From contig CANGBE010000018.1 of assembly GCA_947451875.1 (NCBI GenBank), positions 1 through 13,541 of the forward strand: a stretch of 13,541 nt of DNA, in the 5' to 3' direction. This document shows, one piece after another, positions 1-7,425 of the stretch. This DNA is from Sphingomonadaceae bacterium. GTDB taxonomy: Bacteria; Pseudomonadota; Alphaproteobacteria; Sphingomonadales; Sphingomonadaceae. Position numbers and translations under genes: made by a program. Within the stretch, counting starts at the first letter, position 1. Each line of letters starts with the position of its first letter. The notes under the pieces are model-generated. The model was not told where the DNA came from, searched no databases, and saw nothing but the letters and a program-made list of their open reading frames with translations.

Positions 1-2518
1 GATCTGCCCGTTTGATCGAGCAGAAGCCGTTGAGCATTGTCGGCAGCTTTGAAGTGAAGAAGATACCGCCAGCCCCGCCAACCAGCTCATCGAGATGGGC
101 GGTCATCCAGTCATAACCCATGTCGCGGGTGCCACCGGTAGCGATAACGCCGCGCAGCAGGTTCAGACGTTCGCTCGTGCGCAGGCGCTTGTCCTTGGCA
201 TCGTTCAGAACCCAGGTGCCGATTTCCTTGTTTCCACTGGAGCCCACCACGCCAAGCAGCGTTGGCCGCAGCGACGGATCCTGTGTTTCCAATGCGCGGG
301 TAAACAGGGTTTTGGCGCCTGCAACGCCTTTGCCGTTCAGCCAAGCTGCCAAGCCTGCGCCGTACCACATCGGATCGAGTGCAGCCTTGTTTCCGTCGAG
401 AAATTCCCCAGCAGCTTTGGCCAGAATAGCGCTGATTTCCTTGACCTTGGCCGCACCGCTGAGCGCAGAGACCGTGGATGAGCGCTGCTGGCTGCGCTCG
501 GGATCTTCATTGGCATAGGCTCCAGCCCGAGGATCGAAGCCCAACTTGGCCAGGTTTGGCATGAAGGTGCGAGCGACGAATTTGCGATAGGCGAGCACTG
601 CCTTTTCATCGAACAATCCGGCCGACCGCGCCATTTCCAGTCCGGCCAAAGCCTCGCCAATGGCATGGCTGCCGGGATTGCGTGCCAGCTTGCTTGAAAG
701 TGCGGCAAGTTGCTTAATGCTGGCGCGACCGGCCTGATAGGATGCCCGCAGGCTATCGGCCAGTGCGATCGCTTCGTTGTCGGGCAAGCGATCGGCACTG
801 GCGATCAAGGCGTCCCAATCGGCCTTGGGCAGTTCAAAGCGGTAATAGCCGGTGCCACCGGCGTTGGGCATGAACGCGCCCTTTCCTGTGGCGCTGAGCG
901 TGATCGTGCCTTCCTTGCCATCGAGCAACTGGCAGGCGCTTGCCGCACCCTTGCGGACGCACAACGGCACGCCCCACTGGGTTTCCGGAGCCTTGCTTCC
1001 CAGCCGGGCATAGCGTTCCTGCGTTACCTTCCAGCCACCCGGCGCGCGTGCGAAGGTCAGCAGAGGGACGCCCTGCTGATCGGTGAAACTCTTCATCGCT
1101 GGCAGGATGCGCGGGTTTCCGGCGACTTCTGCCATAGCACCGAAGAAATCCTCGCTGGTGGCGTTGCCATACTTATGCGCTGCCATGTAGGCGCGCACGC
1201 CATCGCGGAAACGGTCTTCATCCATGAACCCGGCGATCATGGCGACCACGTGGCCACCCTTGCCATAAGTGATCGTATCAAAGGCGGCGTCGATCTGGCT
1301 GTTTCGCGGGATGGCTTGGTGAATCGGCCGCCCAGCGATCAATGCATCAGTGCTCATTGCAGCAAAACCTTCAGCCGTTGCGCCGGCTCCGATGCGCAAG
1401 TCGGGTCGCCACTTGTTGCCGATGTAAAAGCCCATCCAGTTGGCAAAGCTTTCGTTCAGCCAGATGTCGTCCCACCAGGTAGGGGTCACGAGATCGCCGA
1501 ACCACTGGTGTGCCAGTTCGTGCGCGACAACCATGCCAAAGTTGCGCTTCTGCGGGATCGTTGACTTATCATCGAGCACGATGATGTTATCGCCATAAAG
1601 ATCGGCGCCGGCATTCTCCATCGCCCCGGGCATGATCGGTGAGGTGATCTGGTCAAGCTTGGGATAGGGGAAGGACTGGCCGAAATAGTCTTCCAGCAGG
1701 GTAACAATCGGCTTGCTGTTCTCCAGCGCGAAAGTGAGCTTCGCGGCATTGGTCTGGGGTGAAATGATCCGCAGCGGTAGCGGGGTGCTGCGCTGGGCTG
1801 TGGCGGGAACCGTACTTTCAGCCTTGGCGAATGGGCCAACCATCATGGCTACAAGGTAGGTCGGCAGCGGCAGGGTGGGGGCGAAGCGGTGGACCTCCAG
1901 CCCGCCTTCCTCGGTTGACGAAACTTCCGGGGCATTGCTGACCGCTGTCAGCCCCTTGGGCGTGCGCAGGGTGACAGTGAAGGGGGTTTTGAAGCCGGGC
2001 TCGTCAAAGCCCGGGAAGCTCGCGCGGGCATCGATCGATTCGTGCTGGGTCCACGAATACCACTCGTCACCCACATGGACGCGGAACATCCCCGCCGGGC
2101 CGCTGCCGAAAGGCGCGTCGTAATCAAAGGTGAAAATCGCTGGGCCAGCGGGCAGCGGTTCGGCGAATGTCAGCCGGGCAACACCGCTATCATCTACCTG
2201 AGCCCAAGTGCCATTCAGCGTCTTGCCGCCAGCCGTGACAGTTGCCTTGTGCACAGCAAGGCCGTTGCCGTGGAGATAGATCGTGCTGGTTGCCGCTTTT
2301 ACATTGGCCTCGATCTCGACATGGCCGGAAAAGCGCTCCTTCGCCGGATCGACAGTCAGGTCCAGCCGGTATGTAGCAGGCTTCACAGCATCGCTCAGCT
2401 TGCCCAGCGGAGCAGCAGGATCTGCGGCGGCGGGTGCGGCCATCATTGTGGTCTGCGCTTGTGCAGGTGCGTTGCAAATCGCTGTAAGTGCTGTGGCGGC
2501 AAGTAGAATACTGCGCAT
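1..2518 (-). CDS. Exported M1 family zinc aminopeptidase (3' end cut off by window edge)
   Basis: Metallopeptidase that removes N-terminal residues from peptides, probably in the periplasm. About 839 codons are visible with no stop, so only the last few dozen residues are likely missing. The N-terminus is a Sec signal peptide: an R at residue 2, a hydrophobic run, and an AQA-Q cleavage site near residues 19-22. The M1 hallmarks are intact: GAMEN exopeptidase motif at 298-302, HELAH zinc site at 333-337, third zinc ligand E356 exactly 18 residues on (in NESFANW), and catalytic Tyr418 in TYGKGG. The region after about residue 530 looks like the ERAP1-type C-terminal helical domain seen in APN-like members. 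The ATG at 2518 is preceded by AGGAG five bases upstream, which fixes the start. NESFANW replaces the commoner NEGFAxW, a conservative change. The gene is divergent from pabBC. Family assignment is secure; substrate preference cannot be read from the sequence. Confidence 0.95.
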   Translation of the reverse strand, partial: MRSILLAATALTAICNAPAQAQTTMMAAPAAADPAAPLGKLSDAVKPATYRLDLTVDPAKERFSGHVEIEANVKAATSTIYLHGNGLAVHKATVTAGGKTLNGTWAQVDDSGVARLTFAEPLPAGPAIFTFDYDAPFGSGPAGMFRVHVGDEWYSWTQHESIDARASFPGFDEPGFKTPFTVTLRTPKGLTAVSNAPEVSSTEEGGLEVHRFAPTLPLPTYLVAMMVGPFAKAESTVPATAQRSTPLPLRIISPQTNAAKLTFALENSKPIVTLLEDYFGQSFPYPKLDQITSPIMPGAMENAGADLYGDNIIVLDDKSTIPQKRNFGMVVAHELAHQWFGDLVTPTWWDDIWLNESFANWMGFYIGNKWRPDLRIGAGATAEGFAAMSTDALIAGRPIHQAIPRNSQIDAAFDTITYGKGGHVVAMIAGFMDEDRFRDGVRAYMAAHKYGNATSEDFFGAMAEVAGNPRILPAMKSFTDQQGVPLLTFARAPGGWKVTQERYARLGSKAPETQWGVPLCVRKGAASACQLLDGKEGTITLSATGKGAFMPNAGGTGYYRFELPKADWDALIASADRLPDNEAIALADSLRASYQAGRASIKQLAALSSKLARNPGSHAIGEALAGLEMARSAGLFDEKAVLAYRKFVARTFMPNLAKLGFDPRAGAYANEDPERSQQRSSTVSALSGAAKVKEISAILAKAAGEFLDGNKAALDPMWYGAGLAAWLNGKGVAGAKTLFTRALETQDPSLRPTLLGVVGSSGNKEIGTWVLNDAKDKRLRTSERLNLLRGVIATGGTRDMGYDWMTAHLDELVGGAGGIFFTSKLPTMLNGFCSIKRAD

Positions 2519-2683
2519 GAACGCTCCTGGATATGATCAAATTGAGGGCCCCCTCGCACGCGCGAACGGCTTTCGAACGTGTGCCTCGACCAAGCGCTAA
2601 TCCATGCCGACGAACGCCGACATACAATGAATTAAGACCGTGATGCTTTCCTGTAAGCCGAAAGCCGACTAGAGCGCCGCGCC
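2519..2683. other. Divergent intergenic region between M1 aminopeptidase and pabBC
   Basis: These 165 bases must carry the promoters of two divergent genes. A TACAAT hexamer at 2623-2628 could be a plus-strand -10 box for pabBC, but I find no convincing -35 at the right distance. A short GAGGG-CC-CCCTC inverted repeat lies at 2544-2555, just upstream of the aminopeptidase ribosome binding site. It is GC-only and short, so its role is unclear. No small gene or RNA is recognisable. Confidence 0.5.
2524..2528 (-). promoter_or_regulatory. Shine-Dalgarno site of the M1 aminopeptidase gene
   Basis: On the minus strand AGGAG is followed by five bases (CGTTC) and then the ATG whose first base is 2518. 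It is the clearest ribosome binding site in the window and decides the start of the signal peptide. Confidence 0.75.
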
Positions 2684-4471
2684 ATGTCTCGCTCTCCTTT
2701 CATCCTGCTCGACGATGCCCGTATCAGCGATGCGAGCCCGGCCCGGCTCTATGAAAATCCGCTGGAGATTGTTGTCGCGCGGCGGGCTGAGGAGGTACCT
2801 GCAGCGCTTATCCGCATCGGGGAGTTGCAGAAGGAAGGGCGCTATCTCGCTGGCTGGATGGCCTATGAAGCAGGACTGGCGATCGAACCGCGACTGATGC
2901 CGCTCGCCGATACTCGGACCGGAGCCTCTGGCGCGCTGATCTGGTTTGCCGCCTTTGATAGCTATCACGAACTGGTGCCCGATCAGGTGCCGGCATGGCT
3001 TGCCGACCATGCCGAGGGTACGGCCAGTATCGGCCCGCTCGATCCGGCGCTGTCGCCGGGTGGTTATGCCCGCGCTTTTGCCCGCATTCAGGAAGCGATC
3101 GAGGCGGGGGACATCTATCAGGCGAACCTGACGTTCCCGCTGAGTGGCGCGTTTCGCGGCGATCCACTGGCGCTCTATGCCGCGATCAGAGACGCGGCTG
3201 GCGCGGGCTATGGCGGGTTGATCTGCGATGGCTCGCACTGGCTGGCGAGTTTCTCGCCAGAACTGTTCGTCGCGCTCAAGGGTAATGCGGCGATGGTCAA
3301 GCCGATGAAGGGCACCCGGCCGCGCGGTCGCGACGAGGCAGAAGACGCGGCGCTGGCGGCAGAGCTGGCTGCATCGGAAAAAGATCGCGCCGAAAACCTG
3401 ATGATCGTCGATCTGTTGCGCAATGATTTGAGCCGCGTTGCCCTGCCAGCCACGGTGAAGGTTGAACGGGCCTTTGCCGTTGAGAGCTATCCCACCGTCC
3501 ACCAGATGACGACGACCGTGCGGGCGCGGCTGGCCGAAGGGCGCGGGGTGCTCGATCTGCTGCAGGCGCTATTCCCCTGCGGCTCGATTACCGGCGCGCC
3601 AAAGATCCGCGCGATGGAATTGATCAATGCCATTGAGCGCGATGCTCGCGGTGCCTATTGCGGCGCGATTGGCCGGATTGATCCTACTGGTGATGCCGCG
3701 TTCAATGTGGCAATCCGCACCTTGGCATTGACTCCCGGAGAGAACGGTCGGGGAAGTGCTGTGCTGGGTGTCGGTTCGGCGGTGGTTGCCGATTCAGAAT
3801 GGCTCGCGGAATGGCGCGAGGGATTGGTTAAAGGGGGTTTTGTGCGCGCATCTGCCGGGGGTTTCGATCTGATCGAGACCATGGCCTTCACACCCGAGGC
3901 GGGCATTGCGCTGCTCGAGTTGCATCTCGAACGGGTGAAGGCCAGCGCAGGTGAGCTGGGCTTTGAATTCGATCGCCACGCGGTGCGCAATGCCATTCAG
4001 GCGCTGTGCTTCGAAGTGGACGCGCATTCGAAGGTTCGCCTCTGTGTTTCACACAGCGGGGCGCACAGCCTTGAGGTTACGCCGCTGCCGGAGCCGGTGG
4101 CAGAGCCGGTCCTCTGCGGCGTTCTGCGCCTACCGGTCGATAGCGGTGACTGGCGCCTGCAGCACAAGACCAGCGATCGCCAGTTCTACACCGACGCTCT
4201 TGCCGTGGCACAGAGTGCTGGTGCCGGCGAGGCACTGCTGTTGCGCGATGATGGCCTGATTACCGAGGGCAGCTTCACCAACGTCTTCGCCCTTCGCGAC
4301 GGAAAGCTGCTCACCCCGCCGCTGGCGCTGGGCTTGCTCCCCGGCGTGCTGCGCCGCTCGCTGATCGAAGTGGGCAGGGCGGTCGAGGCACAACTGACGC
4401 TCGCTGATCTCGAAGGCGGCTTCTTCATCGGCAATGCGCTGCGCGGGTTGATGGCGGCGAGGCTTCTGTGA
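2684..4471 (+). CDS. pabBC: Bifunctional aminodeoxychorismate synthase component I / aminodeoxychorismate lyase (PabB-PabC fusion)
   Basis: Makes 4-aminobenzoate for folate: the first half aminates chorismate to 4-amino-4-deoxychorismate, the second half eliminates pyruvate. Residues about 1-390 are a chorismate-binding domain. PMKGTRPRG carries Lys209 at the position typical of PabB (the covalent-intermediate lysine), where anthranilate synthase TrpE has Ala (PIAGTR). ENLMIVDLLRNDLSRV and LFPCGSITGAPK (296-307) are also present. Residues about 395-595 are a class IV PLP-dependent fold starting at GFDLIETMAF, with likely PLP Lys495 in LQHKTSDR and ITEGSFTNVFA (Glu528). Both active sites look intact. 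The glutaminase partner PabA is not in the window, so ammonia supply must come from elsewhere. The start ATG has only a weak upstream GAGCG. The stop overlaps the next gene. Related proteins are sometimes annotated as anthranilate synthase component I family; Lys209 and the lyase domain argue for PabB. Confidence 0.93.
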   Translation: MSRSPFILLDDARISDASPARLYENPLEIVVARRAEEVPAALIRIGELQKEGRYLAGWMAYEAGLAIEPRLMPLADTRTGASGALIWFAAFDSYHELVPDQVPAWLADHAEGTASIGPLDPALSPGGYARAFARIQEAIEAGDIYQANLTFPLSGAFRGDPLALYAAIRDAAGAGYGGLICDGSHWLASFSPELFVALKGNAAMVKPMKGTRPRGRDEAEDAALAAELAASEKDRAENLMIVDLLRNDLSRVALPATVKVERAFAVESYPTVHQMTTTVRARLAEGRGVLDLLQALFPCGSITGAPKIRAMELINAIERDARGAYCGAIGRIDPTGDAAFNVAIRTLALTPGENGRGSAVLGVGSAVVADSEWLAEWREGLVKGGFVRASAGGFDLIETMAFTPEAGIALLELHLERVKASAGELGFEFDRHAVRNAIQALCFEVDAHSKVRLCVSHSGAHSLEVTPLPEPVAEPVLCGVLRLPVDSGDWRLQHKTSDRQFYTDALAVAQSAGAGEALLLRDDGLITEGSFTNVFALRDGKLLTPPLALGLLPGVLRRSLIEVGRAVEAQLTLADLEGGFFIGNALRGLMAARLL

Positions 4472-5640
4472 CGAAGACCTCAATCGCCCTTGGCCGCATT
4501 CAGCCATCGCAGACCACGGCAATGACCGACCGCGCCATCGCTTTGCGCGCTGCGGGGCGTGACATCATTTCGCTCTCGGTGGGCGAGCCGGACTTTGCCA
4601 CGCCGCCGCACGTTGTCGCGGCAGCCAAGGCCGCGCTCGATGCGGGCGATACCAAGTACACCGCCGTTGGCGGCACGGCGCGGCTGAAGGCGGCGGCGGC
4701 GCTGCACTTTTCGCGCGATCTCGGAATTGTCGTGCCGACTTCACAAGTCACTGTAAGTGCGGGCGGAAAACAGGCGATTTTCCATGCCTTGCTGGCGACT
4801 CTTGATCCCGGTGACGAGGTTTTGATTCCTTCGCCGTGGTGGGTGTCCTACCCGGAGATCGTGCGCTTCGCCGGGGCCACTGTAGTGCCGATCGAAACCA
4901 CGGCCAGCGGGGGCTTTCGCATTGCGGCCGAGCAACTGGCCGCCGGCATCACCCCGAACACGCGCTGGCTGCTGCTCAACAGCCCAGGCAATCCCACCGG
5001 CGCGACCTATTCTGCCGAAGATCTGCGCGTGCTCGGCGAAGTGCTGCGCCTCCATCCCCGCGTGCTGGTGATGAGCGACGATATCTACGCCCCGCTGCGC
5101 TATTCGCCCGGTGGCCACGCCACGTTGGCGGTGGAATGCCCCGATCTTGCCGACCGGGTACTGACGATATCCGGCGTCTCCAAAAGCCATGCGATGACCG
5201 GGTTCCGCATCGGCGTTGCGGCTGGACCCGCATGGCTGATCGCCGCGATGGAAACGCTGCAATCGCATTCGTCGGGCAATCCGGCCTCGATCAGCCAGGC
5301 TGCTGCCGTTGCGGCTTTCGAAGGGCCGCAGGACTTTCTGCTCGACTGGCGCGAACGCTTCCGGGCGCGGCGGGACATGGTGGTCTCGGCGATCAACGCT
5401 ATCCCCGGCCTCTCGACCCCGGTGCCCGATGGCGCATTCTATTGCATGGTCGATGCCGTGCCGCTGATGGACCGTTTCGGTGATGATGCCGCGCTGGCGC
5501 TTCACCTGCTGGACTACGGTGTGGCGATTGTTCCGGCCTCGGCCTTTGGCGGGCGCGATGGCTTCCGCATTTCCTTCGCTGCCGACGAGGCAAAGCTGGA
5601 GGAAGCCGTACGGCGGATTGCTGCGGCGGTGGCGGCCTAG
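4468..5640 (+). CDS. Class I PLP-dependent aminotransferase (aspartate aminotransferase-like)
   Basis: 390-residue fold-type I aminotransferase, usual length for the bacterial aspartate/aromatic aminotransferase group. Visible motifs in order: SVGEPDFATPPHV near the N-terminus, TKYTAVGG, SPWWVSYPEIV, NSPGNPTGATYS, SDDIYAPLRY, the PLP Schiff-base Lys239 in SGVSKSHAMTGFRIG, and the C-terminal carboxylate-binding Arg in DGFRISFAAD. It starts at a GTG sharing four bases (GTGA) with the pabBC stop; GAGG at 4459-4462 is spaced five bases from that GTG, and no nearer ATG keeps the conserved N-terminus (the next, at codon 19, would cut into it). Overlap implies translational coupling with pabBC. Substrate cannot be assigned: aspartate, aromatic amino acids or prephenate/arogenate are all possible, and pabBC draws on the same chorismate branch point. 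Confidence 0.9.
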   Translation: MTKTSIALGRIQPSQTTAMTDRAIALRAAGRDIISLSVGEPDFATPPHVVAAAKAALDAGDTKYTAVGGTARLKAAAALHFSRDLGIVVPTSQVTVSAGGKQAIFHALLATLDPGDEVLIPSPWWVSYPEIVRFAGATVVPIETTASGGFRIAAEQLAAGITPNTRWLLLNSPGNPTGATYSAEDLRVLGEVLRLHPRVLVMSDDIYAPLRYSPGGHATLAVECPDLADRVLTISGVSKSHAMTGFRIGVAAGPAWLIAAMETLQSHSSGNPASISQAAAVAAFEGPQDFLLDWRERFRARRDMVVSAINAIPGLSTPVPDGAFYCMVDAVPLMDRFGDDAALALHLLDYGVAIVPASAFGGRDGFRISFAADEAKLEEAVRRIAAAVAA

Positions 5641-5685
5641 AAGACCGCCTTCGACAAGCCACTGCTTAGCGCGTATGGGCCGCAG

Positions 5686-6345
5686 ATGATCAAACCCATC
5701 CCCATCCTGTTCGAAGACGGCGAAGCACTCGTAATCAACAAGCCCGCAGGCCTGCCGCTCGATCAGCCGCGCGCCGGTGGGCCCAGCCTTGATGACCGGC
5801 TTGAGGAGCTTAAGCTCGGCTTCCAGCGTCCACCCTTGCCGGTCCACCGGCTTGATCGTGACACTTCGGGCTGCCTGCTGCTGGCGCGCAACCCTAAGGC
5901 GCACAAGCGGTTTTCCTCAGCCTTTGAGGCGCGCGGGGTTGAGAAGCGCTATCTCGGCATTGTTTCGGCGCCATTGACCGAGACAGAGGGGACGATCACG
6001 CTCTCCTTAAAGAAAATTTCCAGCGCGGCGGACGGTTGGCGAATGATTCCGGCCAAAAGTGGCAAGGAAGCAGTTACCCATTGGCGCAAGATCGCCGAAG
6101 TGAATGGCATGACTCTGGTGGAATTCCGCCCGGAAACTGGCCGCACACATCAGATCCGGGTTCATGCGTTGCACGGGTTGGGCGCGGCATTGGTGGGGGA
6201 TCCGATCTATGGAGATGGAACGACTGCCCAGCGCACCATGCTTCATGCTGCCGGAATCACCGTGACGCGCGGAGATAAACCGCCGATTTCAGCCACCGCG
6301 CCGATGCCTGATGACTTTGTCGCACTCGGTTTTTTCGATGGCTGA
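5686..6345 (+). CDS. RluA family pseudouridine synthase (no S4 domain)
   Basis: 219-residue enzyme that isomerises uridine to pseudouridine in rRNA or tRNA in the cytoplasm. The family signature HRLDRDTSG holds the catalytic Asp57; NKPAGLPLDQP at the N-terminus and GRTHQIRVHALHGLG in the C-terminal half are also characteristic. There is no N-terminal S4 RNA-binding domain, so the protein is of the compact type, like E. coli RluA (also about 219 residues), rather than the RluC/RluD type. The target base cannot be told from sequence. It begins 45 bases after the aminotransferase stop; an ATG 12 bases upstream (5674) runs into a stop at once, so 5686 is the start. Its 3' end overlaps arfB by eight bases. 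Confidence 0.9.
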   Translation: MIKPIPILFEDGEALVINKPAGLPLDQPRAGGPSLDDRLEELKLGFQRPPLPVHRLDRDTSGCLLLARNPKAHKRFSSAFEARGVEKRYLGIVSAPLTETEGTITLSLKKISSAADGWRMIPAKSGKEAVTHWRKIAEVNGMTLVEFRPETGRTHQIRVHALHGLGAALVGDPIYGDGTTAQRTMLHAAGITVTRGDKPPISATAPMPDDFVALGFFDG

Positions 6346-6757
6346 CTCTGTCGAATCGGTGATCGAGCGCGCTTTGTTGTTCGCCACCGAAAGCTTTATT
6401 GCCGCAAGCGGGCCAGGCGGGCAGAACGTCAACAAGGTGGCAACAGCGGTGCAACTGCGCCTCAATATCTATGCGCTGCGGTTGAGTCCAGAGATATTCC
6501 AGCGATTCAAGGTGCTGGCCGGATCGCGCATGACGGCAAAGGGTGAGCTGGTTTTCACCGCGCGCCGCTTTCGCACCCAGGAGGCAAACCGCGCCGATGC
6601 GCGTGAACGCCTCGAAGAGCTAATTAGGGAAGCCTTTCAAGTGCCAGAAAAGCGGGCAAAAACGCGGCTCAACCGGATCGGCAAGGAACAGCGGCTGGCG
6701 GGTAAGAAGTTGCGCGGCACGGTAAAGGCCGGTCGCGGCAAGGTTCAGTTTGATTGA
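6338..6757 (+). CDS. arfB: Alternative ribosome-rescue factor ArfB (peptidyl-tRNA hydrolase, RF-1 GGQ domain)
   Basis: 139-residue release-factor-like protein that hydrolyses peptidyl-tRNA on ribosomes stalled at the 3' end of broken mRNAs. It consists of one GGQ domain (GPGGQNVNKVATAVQLR, catalytic GGQ at 27-29) and a basic, Lys/Arg-rich tail from about residue 105 (KRAKTRLNRIGK onward) of the sort that enters the empty mRNA channel in ArfB/YaeJ. There is no codon-recognition domain, and the length matches ArfB rather than RF1/RF2. The reading frame is open further upstream to an ATG at 6311, but that start would bury 35 bases in the previous gene; the ATG at 6338 gives the normal ArfB N-terminus and an eight-base overlap with the pseudouridine synthase stop, suggesting translational coupling. 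The last 13 bases overlap an opposing lipoprotein gene. Confidence 0.92.
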   Translation: MADSVESVIERALLFATESFIAASGPGGQNVNKVATAVQLRLNIYALRLSPEIFQRFKVLAGSRMTAKGELVFTARRFRTQEANRADARERLEELIREAFQVPEKRAKTRLNRIGKEQRLAGKKLRGTVKAGRGKVQFD

Positions 6758-7002
6758 GACGCCACAGGCGCTGGCGCAACAGCCGGTGCGGGCGGAATAG
6801 TGCTGGGGTTCAGCTGCTTTTGCTCAACCATTTCCGCCGCATCATCGAGCGCCTTCTGCTCTGAGCGGGTAACACCGCCTGGCCCTTCATCACTGCGCCC
6901 ACATCCGGTGAGCGAGGCGAGGAAGGCCATGGAAAGGAACAGCGCTGGGGCAGGGCGAAAGCTCTGCTGCCAGGTCAGATTATTTAGCCTTCTTGGCACC
7001 AT
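6745..7002 (-). CDS. Small predicted lipoprotein, unknown function (second of a tandem pair)
   Basis: 85-residue protein of no family I recognise. The N-terminus MVPRRLNNLTWQQ is followed by a hydrophobic stretch ending in LASLTGC, a lipobox, so the mature protein should be lipid-anchored at Cys34 with about 50 residues exposed. The C-terminus is rich in Pro, Ala and Val (PPAPAVAPAPVA) and looks disordered. I chose the ATG at 7002 because GAAGG/AAGG stands a few bases upstream and because a start at the later internal Met would leave no charged n-region; the GTG just after it (6999) is an alternative. The start lies inside the 3' end of the upstream lipoprotein gene (23-base overlap), implying co-translation. 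The 3' end overlaps arfB by 13 bases on the other strand. Confidence 0.65.
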   Translation of the reverse strand: MVPRRLNNLTWQQSFRPAPALFLSMAFLASLTGCGRSDEGPGGVTRSEQKALDDAAEMVEQKQLNPSTIPPAPAVAPAPVASQSN

Positions 7003-7273
7003 CAGCCTTGCCTTCACCGTCCATAGCATTGAAATCATTGGCAAGTTTTGCTGCTTCGTCTTTCTCATTCTGCGATGTCTTGCCGCCGGCGTCCTCGCTG
7101 GCTGCACTGTCTGGCACCGGCTGGGCATTGGCTTCTGCAGAGTTCACCGCTTCTTCAGCTGGCATATCGGCCGTATCGGCGCTGGCCGCAGCATCGGGAC
7201 TGTCAGTCTTGCCGCAGGCCGAAAGCGAAAGGACGGCAATCGAGAGGGCAACGGCAGATGCAAGCTTCTTCAT
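6980..7273 (-). CDS. Small predicted lipoprotein, acidic Ala-rich, unknown function (first of a tandem pair)
   Basis: 97-residue protein. MKKLASAVALSIAVLSLSACGK is a textbook lipoprotein signal with lipobox LSAC, giving lipidation at Cys20. The mature part is low-complexity and acidic (D, E, A, S, N), ending in a lysine-rich tail (KADGAKKAK), probably disordered; no domain is recognisable. The ATG at 7273 is preceded by AGGA about eight bases upstream, and a longer upstream reading would add residues without a signal sequence, so this start is favoured. A promoter with a 17-base spacer lies about 55 bases upstream. The next gene overlaps its 3' end. Function unknown; similar small Ala/Asp-rich lipoproteins are common and poorly conserved. 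Confidence 0.75.
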   Translation of the reverse strand: MKKLASAVALSIAVLSLSACGKTDSPDAAASADTADMPAEEAVNSAEANAQPVPDSAASEDAGGKTSQNEKDEAAKLANDFNAMDGEGKADGAKKAK

Positions 7274-7327
7274 GGCAATTCCTGTGCGATGACTGTCTGA
7301 ACTGGCCCGCAGCAGGCCATAAGCGAC

Positions 7328-7356
7328 ATGATAGCCATTTGCGCGGGCCAAGACAA
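7328..7356 (-). promoter_or_regulatory. Putative sigma70-type promoter of the tandem lipoprotein genes
   Basis: On the minus strand TTGTCT (7351-7356, 4/6 to TTGACA) is separated by exactly 17 bases from TATCAT (7328-7333, 5/6 to TATAAT). Transcription would start near 7321, leaving a leader of about 48 nt before the ATG at 7273. This is the best core-promoter match in the window. Prediction from sequence only. Confidence 0.6.
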
Positions 7357-7405
7357 ATCGCCTCTGCGCAATATTCCACGAATAGGTGCCGGAATCGCAC
7401 GATCG

Positions 7406-7417
7406 CGAAAGATTTCG
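7406..7417. promoter_or_regulatory. Possible secondary operator half-site upstream of the ArsR-methyltransferase operon
   Basis: CGAAA-GA-TTTCG is a small perfect inverted repeat. It shares the nine-base core AAAGATTTC with the large palindrome, and the two copies (7408 and 7438) are offset by exactly 30 bases, close to three helical turns. It could be an auxiliary site for the same regulator; a nine-base match may also be chance in so short a region. Confidence 0.35.
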
Positions 7418-7425
7418 TCGCCCCC

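Noticed and set aside
710..1564. Plus-strand open frame of 284 codons within the aminopeptidase gene.
   Set aside because: The minus-strand frame contains GAMEN, HEXXH-X18-E and the catalytic Tyr; the plus-strand product resembles nothing.
2544..2555. GAGGG-CC-CCCTC as a terminator or operator in the divergent region.
   Set aside because: The loop is only two bases, there is no U tract, and short GC inverted repeats are common by chance in this sequence.
4741..5904. A 387-codon minus-strand open frame opposite the aminotransferase and the start of the pseudouridine synthase.
   Set aside because: Composition is Arg/Gly/Gln-rich with no domain; it spans two well-supported plus-strand genes.
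6311..6337. Longer N-terminus for ArfB from an ATG at 6311.
   Set aside because: The nine added residues are encoded inside the previous gene and are not part of the usual ArfB N-terminus; the ATG at 6338 gives the normal length.
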